Part shown: piece by piece, positions 31,886 to 41,587 of the stretch | Numbering within the stretch: the first letter of the stretch is position 1 | How the letters are laid out: every line of letters starts with the position of its first letter | Assembly (NCBI GenBank): GCA_949358305.1 | Contig: OX442315.1 | Coordinates: forward strand, 27,306,427-27,370,426 | Length of the DNA stretch: 64,000 nt | Source: Strigamia acuminata | Lineage: Eukaryota > Arthropoda > Chilopoda > Geophilomorpha > Linotaeniidae | Direction: 5' to 3' | The notes under the pieces: generated by a model | What the model was told of the DNA's origin: nothing | Seen by the model: only the letters and a program-made list of their open reading frames with translations | The model's database searches: none | Translations under genes and position numbers: made by a program

Positions 31886-32720
31886 TTAAACGAAGTCATA
31901 TTTTCATGCTGAAATAGTAATAACATTCTATTTGCACGGATGACGACATTTAGTAAAAATGTTTTTACTATTCTGAAATTTTTCATTATTATTAATGTGT
32001 AAATGAATGCTTGCTGTTGAAGCAATAATTTTCAAGGCTGTGGTAATAAGTAATGTCCGATTTCTTAGCTAAACATATTTTTAGTGTTGGTAAACATTTT
32101 TCACAAACCAGCAGTAAGAAGTAAGGTAAACAAAACGAAAAATAAAGATTTATATCAACTTTATTTTACATTAAAAATGCGTATTAGTAATTTAAAAAAA
32201 TTGACCTGTAATCATTGTCACTTAATAAGTTGCAGCTTAGTTGTAGATTTCTTAGCATAATCTTTAATTTTTGTATTTTTTTTCTTCTTTTTTTGTATTT
32301 CAGATATTTTATTTTATTTGTATATGGGTTAATTTTAGATGTACTTTATTAATACGTGAATTTGTTTAGATAAGAGTAACTTATTGCTCATTATTTAGTA
32401 AAAACAATTTCCATTATAAATTTAAAAATGTGGATATTTTCTTTTCTTTTCTTTTCTTACAATAGTAAAATTACTGTCGGGAAAGAGTTGTTACATATTT
32501 TGATAAAGTTGAATCAGTTTAGTTCCGCTAAACCTACCTCACTTATTACCGTAGATACCTGTTTTGTTTATTTTTGGGGCAAATAAATGTACGGAATTCT
32601 GCTTCGTGTTGGTTTGTTACTAGGTTATATCTCGTGCTCATTGTTATAATACTATTCTCTCACTAAAAGAAAATTTTTGCTTCTGTTCTACTAATTATTT
32701 TCTGAATAACCAGCAATAAA

Positions 32721-33610
32721 ATGCCAGGTTTTCAGCAAATGAGGCTTTTCTTTAAGAAGCTTGTTGCTAAGGTGAAGCAGCAGATTGTAATTGGATCAAA
32801 TCGGGTGGTTGACTTAGCCCAACGACACGACCTAGTGGAGCAAACACCGAAACCAGTGAATAAGCAGTCGTTTTACTATCGGCTCGTCGTTTTACTATCG
32901 GCTCCCCGTTTTAAGAGGAATGATCACTTACGCAATCATTTATCCAATTGCCAGTTTAATGCAACAGTACGCAGCCGGTGCGGAAGAGATAAACTGGGTA
33001 GAGTGTATTCATTTTGCCTTATTTGGCGGGCTTTGGCTGGCTCCGACCATGTACTATTGGTACCAGTTTGCTGAATGGGTGTATCCTGGGGATAATATTG
33101 CAGCGACCCTTAAGAGAGCACTTTTGGAGCAAGTGGTTTACTCGCCTTTCCAGATTGTCACTTTCTTTTATGGTACGCCGTCGTGGATTGTAAGTTTAGT
33201 GACTTGTTCGTTGTAATACTAACTAATAGGGTTTTTGTCAATTTTATTCAAGGAATGGGCTTCATTCAAGGACAGACAGCTGAGGACATTACGCACGAAA
33301 TAGAAGACAAGTTTTGGCCGACTTATAAAGTGGGCTGGGTTTATTGGCCCACTATCCAAGTTATTGATTTTTTTGCCAACCGGAGAAAAGACAGTTTGCC
33401 CATTTTGGCACAACTTGTGCCTTTGATTGCGCCAATGGCTGCCTTCTGGTGGGGTTACTATTTGAGTCAAATGAAAAACAAAGTATGATTTGTTGTTTGT
33501 AATTAAATGTTGGTGTATTAAAACTGATCGGCTGGATTGTGTTGTAGGTTCCAGCTCCTTGCCCTCGGCCTCAAGATTTAGAATCTGCAGCGAGGCAAAA
33601 GAGAGAGTAG
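32721..33610 (+). pseudogene. Mpv17/PMP22-family membrane protein, frameshifted (copy 2)
   Basis: Exons 32721-33172, 33253-33482 and 33548-33610 match copy 1. It carries two 19-base units (32868-32905) instead of three, so exon 1 is in the remaining wrong frame: the N-terminal frame continues past the repeat into unrelated residues and the membrane-core frame starts at the ATG at 32920. One replacement (Asn-Glu to Asn-Lys at the end of exon 2) separates it from copy 1. Confidence 0.85.
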
Positions 33611-34034
33611 AGATGAGAATCAAAATTCAGGAGAAACCAAACAAACCGCGTTTAGTCAAAAGGGTCTATTTCTTCCCTGATGTTGTTACCTTTATCAACT
33701 AACATTTTGTTGTAGTGCAACTGTTTCGACCCAATGTTACTTTGTATTGACAAGTTGTCCACAAAAATCATTTCTGGTCTATCCTATGGTAAAAACGTGT
33801 TCATGGGTTCTTGGTAATAAACTAATTAGTAGTTCTTTTGTCATTTTGGAAATAATTTTAGGGTAATACTGTAATACACACTGTGTTAAATCGAGCACCA
33901 GGAGTAGTTAATGATTCAGCATCCTTGAAGAATGCATGGTGCATCATCAAATGCGTTGAAAAATAAAACTGTTTTCAACTCCCCTTTTCAGAAATTTTAC
34001 TCAATTCTTGAAATAGAAAACGAAAACATCATAG

Positions 34035-34247
34035 CATAGTGTAAGAAGGGATAGTGGTCTCACTCCGTCAGTTCTCTGATTCGCCACGGTGGCGCTGCGA
34101 TCCACAGACAGACTACGACCACATAGAAATGCCTGCTGAACTAGGTCAAAACCACTCATTTGGATTGTTTTAAGCACCGGTATGGTGAAACCATAGATAT
34201 AGATTATACATAATATAATATAATATAAATATAATCTATATCTATGG
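34035..34247. mobile_element. Half foldback element plus 57-base AT hairpin (copy 2)
   Basis: The left arm of the foldback element (34035-34176) ends abruptly. A different palindrome follows at 34191-34247: two 18-base perfect arms (CCATAGATATAGATTATA and complement) around an ATAATATAAT-type loop. ATGGTGAAACC occurs on both sides of the hairpin, overlapping its ends. The right foldback arm and the GC-rich block of copy 1 are absent. Confidence 0.8.
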
Positions 34248-34583
34248 TGAAACCGTCACAAGGTCTCCAAATTGACTTGTGAGTGTGAAAAGGGCGTTGG
34301 TCGCTTAACAATGTCTGGCAATAGGTAATGGGCGGATGATTGGTAGTGATGATGTAGAAAAAAATGTATGCATGCTTCCATCTTTTACTTTTACTTTCTT
34401 CTAATAATTACAATACCGGTAATTACATTGTTTTACGTATATGTCAAGTTTAAAAATCGAATAAGGCATAGAAATATGTAAGAAATAAATAGAATTCTGT
34501 TTTTATATTAAAAGATTGATATTTATTGATGTAAATACACTAAACCATTGCTGTAATTTTGAATATATACGAAATAAACACAA

Positions 34584-35948
34584 TTAAACGTACGTTAAAA
34601 AGGTATTTTCGTAACAGGTCATAGCCTCTTTAAGCTGCACATCCAAGTTTTTCCATTTAATATAAGATGTAATTCTATCTAAGTCAATGTTATTACAATG
34701 GTAGATGTATAACATATTCATTGGATTCTGCACTCTCAGCAATTTGATGATCGAAGTGGAAGTAATAGCGGGACACCTCGAAAATGCTAAAACCTTTAGA
34801 CATTGCAGCGCATTCGATTCAACTAGTTGCGAAAGAAAATCGTCAGAAAGTATTTCCCTATTCTTAATGCACAAATTTTCCAAACTTTTACATTTCAACA
34901 ACAATGTTTTCATTTGCTGTTCAGTCATTTCTAATTCGTCACAGTCTAAATATAGTTGACGAAGGCTTCTCATTGGAGCATTCATAGTATCATCACTTTC
35001 CTTCGAGATGGGACAATGCCTTAATGTTAATTTCTCTAACATTGGCCAAGTGCGATCTATAAGTCTAATATCGACCTGGTCAAATAGATACAGATGGAGG
35101 TCCGTCAATCGTTGCGAAAGTACGAAAATATTAAAAACTCGATCGTACGGAGACCAAACTCTGCAATCTAAGCTTCTTAAATTGGGAAAATTGATTCTCA
35201 CCAAGGGAAGCTCTGAGCTATGCGTTACAAGGACATGTTTGATGGAATAAGTGTGCGATATTTGGTCTCTTTTTGACTGTTGCGCTAAATCAAAAAATAA
35301 TCTACTCCAATTTTCATGTGTAAACACTTTTAAAAGCGGCAGGTTGTTGAGAAGGAACAAAAACCCTTCATGTGTGGCATAATCCGTTGGTCCAAGACGC
35401 AAAAACTCCAGTTTGACACAACGGCTTAGTGAACGGAACCCGACGTCAGTACAATCATCACTACCAAGAATTGTGAGATGGGTCAACAGCGGACAATTCT
35501 CCCCGATTGCAGCAGCAACTTTATCCGTACAATTAAGGAATTTTTGCCCAAGGAATAAACATTGAAGTTTTGGTGAACTTTGGAAAAGTTTGACGGTAGA
35601 CGCAATTGACAAAATTGGTCGTCCGCAATAATCGTGCATGTTTAATTGAACAAGGTTTTTACAAACCTGACTTATTTTATCGCAAAGAGAAGTTGTGCAC
35701 AGATCAAACAAATCGAAATGGTGTAGTGATAAGGTGCCGGAATTAACGAAAACGTTTGAAGGAAAACGTTTTTTTGGGTATCCGATATTCGAACGTTCAT
35801 CGTAAAATGGCAGACACAGTCTTTCAAATACGTTGTGAATAAATATTTGAGGTTGACTTGCCAGTTGATCTTGCATCTCTTCTAATCGAGTAACTATCAC
35901 ATTTAAGCACAATTCTTCCAAACTCGAAGCCGGTTTCCTGCGTGGCAT
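34584..35948 (-). CDS. Leucine-rich-repeat (FBXL/RNI-like) protein, copy 2 (divergent)
   Basis: The gene has the same single-exon 454-codon structure as 19134-20498 and is fully open. By my count it differs at about 36 bases and 27 residues from copy 1, clustered in the repeat region (for example THENWSRLFFD versus THDKWKSLFLD, and TILGSDD versus TILGCDD). The first 110 residues and the 5' flank are almost unchanged. The changes fall mostly on loops and variable repeat positions, which would alter a binding surface. Function as an SCF-type substrate receptor is inferred from the fold only. Confidence 0.85.
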   Translation of the reverse strand: MPRRKPASSLEELCLNVIVTRLEEMQDQLASQPQIFIHNVFERLCLPFYDERSNIGYPKKRFPSNVFVNSGTLSLHHFDLFDLCTTSLCDKISQVCKNLVQLNMHDYCGRPILSIASTVKLFQSSPKLQCLFLGQKFLNCTDKVAAAIGENCPLLTHLTILGSDDCTDVGFRSLSRCVKLEFLRLGPTDYATHEGFLFLLNNLPLLKVFTHENWSRLFFDLAQQSKRDQISHTYSIKHVLVTHSSELPLVRINFPNLRSLDCRVWSPYDRVFNIFVLSQRLTDLHLYLFDQVDIRLIDRTWPMLEKLTLRHCPISKESDDTMNAPMRSLRQLYLDCDELEMTEQQMKTLLLKCKSLENLCIKNREILSDDFLSQLVESNALQCLKVLAFSRCPAITSTSIIKLLRVQNPMNMLYIYHCNNIDLDRITSYIKWKNLDVQLKEAMTCYENTFLTYV

Positions 35949-36104
35949 GTTGACTGTGTGGGTCTAGATGTAAATAATGAAAATCTTGAACAAATTCTTA
36001 TATATGCAAGACGTACGGCATGATAACGACACTTGGACGAAACAGGACAAAACGCATAATAGACGTTATTCGTCACACCTAGATCAAAATTTTCCCTTTT
36101 TATT

Positions 36105-36131
36105 AAAGGCTTTTATTTAACTTACCTTGAA

Positions 36132-36166
<35 letters not shown>

Positions 36167-36814
36167 TTCAACTTCCGGTTTGTCTAATTTTGGGTGTTTT
36201 TTCCAAAAATCAATTCACCGTAACAAAAAATTAAAATTTGGGCTTCGTACCGCCCTAGAACAGGTCATTCTACACATTATGAAAAAAAGAAATAAAAAAA
36301 AGACTCATTTTTCGGCGCTGTGGACTGGAAGTACGAATGCTGAAAACTCTGATTTACGGCAAACTTTAAGCATACCGGAGCGCCACCTGGCGGAACCCGT
36401 GTTCTTTAATGTTCGCCCGATACGAATTTTGATGTTTTCGGCACTAAAAAAGGATTTAAAAATCCTGAAACCACGCTCATTTGATTGGAAATTGCATTCT
36501 GCACAAGTCTGTATGTTTCTTTTTTCAATTCGGTAAAAAAAAAAAAGTTTTTTTTACGATTGTAGCCGGCTACCGCATGGTCAATTAGTAAGAAATTTGA
36601 ATTTAGCCATAAAAACAAAAAATATGAAAAATGAACGGTTTAAAAAATTAAAAATATGTTTCCTGTGCAGAATTTGCCGCTCTTTCAAATGGTGCTGATA
36701 ACTTTTTGATCTGAGCTACATTTTTTTTTTTTGCTAAAAAATGATTTGTCATTTGACAAATTTTTAGCATAGCTATTTTTAGCAATTTATCAGGGATACA
36801 GCATAAAAGCCTTT
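36105..36814. mobile_element. MITE-like element A (copy 2)
   Basis: This is the duplicate of 20655-21365, one base shorter in a poly-T run, with the same AAAGGCTTTTA ends and (TGTC)n tract. Confidence 0.65.
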
Positions 36815-36846
36815 TTCAAAAACGTAGTTTTTTTGGTTTACTTGTT

Positions 36847-37379
36847 AAAGGCTTTTATTTAACTTGACTTGAACGTTTGTGTGTGCCTGTGTGTGTGTGG
36901 TTCAACCTCCGGTTTGTCTAATTTTGGGTGTTTTTTCCAAAAATCAATTAGGCATTAAAAAAAATTAAATTTAGGGCTTCGTCATGTCCTAGAACAGGTC
37001 ATTCCACACATTATAAAAGAATAAAATAAAAAAAAACTCATTTTTAAGCGCTGTGGACTGGAAGTATGAATTAAAATTCTGATTTACTGCAAAATGTAAT
37101 CAAAACGGAGCGCCACGTGGCGGAACCCGTGATTTTTAATGGACACCAAAATGTTCGCCGATACGAATTTTGATGTTTTCGATACCAAAAAAAGTTAAAA
37201 AAAATTCTGAAACCAGGTTAAATCTAGTTAAAACAAAAATTCCTATCTGCCCATATACTTTTTTTAAAAATATTATTTAGAAAAAGTACTTTGTTGAAAG
37301 TTTTTTGGTACGATCACGAAACAATCTGCGGTAATAGCGCATTCTGGCGGCAATTTGAAAAACCAATTTAAAAGCCTTT
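36847..37379. mobile_element. MITE-like element B (copy 2)
   Basis: This is the duplicate of 21398-21931 with the same ends and (TGTG)n tract. It differs by a short poly-A length change. Confidence 0.65.
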
Positions 37380-37602
37380 TTCCAAAACGTAGTTATTTAC
37401 TTGTTATACCGTTACAACGTCTTAAAAAGTTTGGTAAATAAAATAAGGCCATAAATAAATAAATCAAATCAGTTTAAATCCAGTCACAACCAGTTTGCAA
37501 AGTAACTTTTATTATTTCCAATTACAAATCTGAGTTGCATCCGCAACATATGGTGCCAAAGCCTGGGAAATTATTAAAAAAAACCAAGAAAAATTCGATT
37601 CA

Positions 37603-38155
37603 ATGGCTGATTTGGAGAAAAATCGAAGACAAAGAGAGGCAGCGAGGACGAACATTCGCAATATTATATATTTCAATATATTTAGGACAGCTGAAGCAAG
37701 CCCGAAAGCATTGAAGCCGACATTAGATAAAGCTGAACAGAGACGTCCACGTCCCGTATCGGTGCACGTAATTCCTCCCCTTGATCAAGCTCTTGGTGGA
37801 GAAACCGTTCTCGATTCTAATGCTCCGAACATCGTAGCTGTCGTCATGCCTTTTAGAGCGGATCCTGGTCATGTAATTGCAGTGGCTCCCGAAGACGATG
37901 GGAATAATAACCAGGGTAAGTTACATCTAACTTGGCATACCACTATTTCCGTTACATTTGGTTAGTTTACTAAAAATCACTAATTTTTTATTAACTTATT
38001 GGGATTTATATTCAGGTAACGGTCTCAGTCACGGTGAATGTCTTTGCCAACTGTGTACCTGTTGCGATTATTGCAGGCAGGGGAACAGCGCTGTTATTCG
38101 TCGCTGCGACTGTACGCCTCGCGACGCAAATCTTCCGACCGAGTGTGCTTGCTGA
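37603..38155 (+). CDS. Small Cys-rich protein of unknown family (copy 2, open)
   Basis: Two exons (37603-37915 and 38016-38155, GT-AG) encode 150 residues. The N-terminus is basic and helical (MADLEKNRRQREAARTNIRN). A middle segment follows (PVSVHVIPPLDQALGGETV, then IVAVVMPFRADPGHVIAVAP). The C-terminus carries ten Cys within about 40 residues (CLCQLCTCCDYC, then CDC, ECAC) and ends on Cys. The spacing suggests a metal-binding or disulfide-rich domain but fits no zinc finger I know. There is no signal peptide, so metal binding inside the cell is more likely than disulfides; that is inference. Copy 1 of the gene is frameshifted. Confidence 0.5.
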
Positions 38156-38227
38156 CCGTGTTGAAGCCCGAAGTCATTCCAGATCCACCACCTCAGCTGC
38201 TTCAACCTATTCTCGTTTAACTTTATT

Positions 38228-38680
38228 TAATGTCCGGTATTCTAAGTTTGCGAATAATTGGTTATTTGTATCGTTGAAATTGATTTGTTTAAAATTTAAA
38301 TGTATTTTTATTCTTTGCTAGTTTTTTGCTAAAAATGTTTTTCAGTTTTGCTAATTTGTTATATTACTTTGTGTGCTAAATAAAATTTATTCATAAAACT
38401 AACTTAATGCATTTTTATTCGTGTGGTGTATATACATGTACGGTGTACGTCTATTAATGTCCGGTATTCTAAGTTTGCGAATAATTGGTTATTTGTATCG
38501 GTTGAAATTGATTTGTTTAAAATTTAAATGTATTTTTATTCTTTGCTAGTTTTTTGCTAAAAATGTTTTTCAGTTTTGCTAATTTGTTATATTACTTTGT
38601 GTGCTAAATAAAATTTATTCATTAAACTAACTTAATGCATTTTTATTCGTGTGGTGTATATACATGTACGGTGTACGTCT
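38228..38680 (+). repeat. 227-base tandem duplication (copy 2)
   Basis: This is the same two-unit duplication as 22779-23231, with the same distinguishing bases, so it predates the array. Confidence 0.85.
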
Positions 38681-38838
38681 TTTAATAATTTAGCGATCTT
38701 AAGGTAGTAAGTTAAATTATAATTTAAATAGAAAATAATAAAAAAAAGTAGCTGCATTCAAAAACTCTAAAAGGTATGCAAAACTGGTTTCGGTTTGCAC
38801 GTGACGTCATTCCCATTGAATAACATGGGAAAAATAAA

Positions 38839-39109
38839 CAAAAAGTTGATGAAAAAAAGTAAAAAATAACAATTTAATGAAGAAAAAATTAAAAAATAAC
38901 AATTTAATGAAGAACAAAGTAAAAAATAACAATTTAATGAAGAAAAAATTTAAAAATAACAATTTAATAAAGAAAAAAGTAAAAAATACGGTAGCAATTT
39001 AATGAAGAAAAAAGTAAAAAATACGATAACAATTTAATGAAGAAAAAAGTAAAAAAATACGGTAACAATTTGATGAAGAAAAAAGTAAAAAATTACAATT
39101 TATGAATTT
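38839..39109 (+). repeat. About 30-base minisatellite (copy 2)
   Basis: This is the duplicate of 23390-23660, with the same number and order of variant units. Confidence 0.85.
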
Positions 39110-39355
39110 AATGAATAAAAAAGTACGAAATTGCAATTAATTTAAAAGAAACTGTCAAAAATAAAAAATAGCGACGAATAGAATAAACAAATTCATTGAC
39201 GGCGTTTTCTCCGATCCAATCATGTGTCATATTCAAATTAGTATTCTTCTGCTATGTAAATTGATTTCACTGTCGAAAATATAGTATAAATAGGCTGAAA
39301 TGTGCTATCTACGTTAGTTGCCGCTCAAATTCGATAATATATAGCACAGCAAACC

Positions 39356-40576
39356 ATGGATCCTAGCGAAGATCATGATCGAAGTTTTTATGAACCAACA
39401 GAGCCAACAGAGCCAACAGAACCAACATTACTTGAACAGGCAGGATTTAGAACGCCTCCTGATATTGATCTGAGTAAGTATTTATTTGGCAATTGTTATT
39501 TGAGTTTTATTTACTTTGTTGTTTTTAACAGCGCATTTTGATTTTGAAGACTTTCTCAAGTTGGTTAAGGACACCGCTTTTGAATGCGTCATAATTTTAA
39601 CCGTCACATGTAGAAAGGAATTTTGTAAACAAATACAAAGGAGCCGACTTTATAAATCGCTCAACGGAGACTTAAATGAATTCTACGAACAACTTTCGGT
39701 ATATAATTTTTTAATTTTTAATTTTTTAATTTTTAATTTTTTAATTTTTAATTTAATTTTTTCATTTTTTTTAAGAACAAACATAACTTTATTCACCCGT
39801 TAAGAGGCTTAACCTGCGTTATGAGATCTGACATTGACAAGTGGAGCCGAGGTATTTGTTTGAGCTCTCCCGACAAAAATAATCGCATCATTTCCGTGTT
39901 AAATGTAGATGAGGGGCACCAGGAAAGTGTACATATTTCAAATGTAAATATAAATTACAGTCAAAACTCTTTATAACGAATTATCGTTTAATTTGTCCTG
40001 TTCTACAATTTCAACAATTTTAAGGAATCGGGATAAAATTAACATGAAACTTGCAAGTGGTGATAAAAGTTTACAAAAAAATAATGCTTGGTGCTAAAAT
40101 TTGATTTTTTCACCTAATTCGTTTTAACGAATTCTCGTTATAACGAATCGATTCGTCCGGTCCTTTGCGATTCGTTATAAAGAGTTTCGACTGTATAAAT
40201 TACGGAGTATAAATTATAAATTAAATTATAAATTTTTATTTCAGGTTAAATTAATCGAACGGAAGTTTTTGCGACATCCAGTGTTTTTGATAAAAGAAAA
40301 TCCACATGGATTAACATGTGAAGAATTTGATGTAAACGCATTTTGCGATGCTGTTGTTTTCCGAGATCAAGAGGAGGAGAGGACGAAAGAGGACGAAAGA
40401 GACCAAAATGAAAATGTTGAAGTTGAAGCATAGATTTTTTCAGGCGAAGAAGGGATGATTCAAGAGGAAGAAGCTGATGTCCCTGAACAAATGATTCTAG
40501 TTGAAAACAGGATGGAAATAGAAGATGTGGTCGAAAATGCAGCAAAGGAATATTATCTAAGAAACCGAGAGGACAT
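39356..40576 (+). pseudogene. Tudor-like gene, broken (copy 2)
   Basis: Exons 39356-39473, 39532-39698, 39776-39943 and 40245 onward match copy 1. Two lesions follow: GAG has become TAG at 40431-40433, and the Gypsy element enters at 40576/40577. The last bases of the gene resume after the element at 52917-52984. The nonsense change lies upstream of the insertion, so either event alone would remove the C-terminal acidic and basic parts while sparing the Tudor-like segment. Confidence 0.8.
39958..40193. mobile_element. Pogo/Tc1-mariner-type MITE (copy 2)
   Basis: This is the duplicate of 24509-24744 at the same place in intron 3, with TA flanks. Confidence 0.88.
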
Positions 40577-41535
40577 TGCTGCGATCCGGGTTTTTATCCA
40601 CTTAATTTCTAATAAATTAAGCAGAAACCGCAGGTGAATGCTTTACAAGACTTATATCGCGGCCGAAACTTGTCTAGGGTTAAGTTTACGGAAATAGGAA
40701 TAAAAAGACAGTTTATTATGGTAATAAAAATCACACAAATGTTTTATTCGATAAATTACAATATATACTAATTATGATTATGAATATCACAGAATAAAAT
40801 GAGCGGGAAACAATGAAACAAAGGAAGGGCTTGCAACGACTGTTGCAAGCTACAAAGCGTCAGAAATGGCGCTTAAACAACTTGAAGTTGTTAGGCGAAG
40901 GCAAATTGTCTTCGTTCTACGAACTCACGAACGATGGTCGAAGACGATGGTTCTCGTGGGCTCCTTCTACGGCTCGTGCGACGGCTCGGCGGCGGTGGTT
41001 GACGGCTGTAGGCGTCCGGCTTTCGTACGATGGCGGTGGCTGTCGTTCGCGCAACAGCGACGGCGATGGTTCACGATCGTCGGGAATCTTCTCTTCTCGA
41101 TTGCTGGAATTAGCGACGGCTAATTCAAGCAGGATTGCTGGCTTTGTGCGTTTGATACACAAAGATAGCAGGTGAAACTGAGTTACAACGGTCCTCTATC
41201 AATACTTTTCTTTCAGGAGCAAAAGCAGTGATGTTGAGGTTGTTGTTGTATTTTTCAGAGTCCCGATTTGAGCCAAGACGCGAGCCCAGCACGCTTCAAT
41301 ATTGCGCAGAAAACCTGCGCACTTAGCTCAAATGGGTGCAACTAGTGGTTATTACACCATATTGCACCATAACGGCTAATAACCGTTTTCACCCCGGACA
41401 ACCTGGGGTGATATGTGCCTAGAGAGGATTTCTCCCCTCGGTCACATGATCTGACTTGGCGTGTGCCACAGTCAAATTAATTAGAAGATAATTAATTTAA
41501 TCTTCTAAGTTGGTGAATATTTTGAGATCACCACA
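40577..41535 (-). repeat. 3' LTR of the Gypsy element
   Basis: This 959-base direct repeat matches 51958-52916. On the element strand it starts TGTGGTGATC, directly after a polypurine tract. The plus-strand open frames inside it are antisense by-products. Confidence 0.95.
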
Positions 41536-41548
41536 CATCCCCCCATTT
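41536..41548 (-). promoter_or_regulatory. Polypurine tract of the Gypsy element
   Basis: The element strand reads AAATGGGGGGATG immediately before the 3' LTR. This is the expected primer for plus-strand DNA synthesis. Confidence 0.75.
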
Positions 41549-41587
41549 AAGACGAATCTTACATGGAGAGAAAATGAACGAACCAAT

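Noticed and set aside
40813-41175. Plus-strand 120-codon open frame in the Gypsy LTR (also 52194-52556)
   Set aside because: It is antisense to the element, Arg/Trp-rich in the manner of random CpG-rich frames, and present only because the LTR is repeated.
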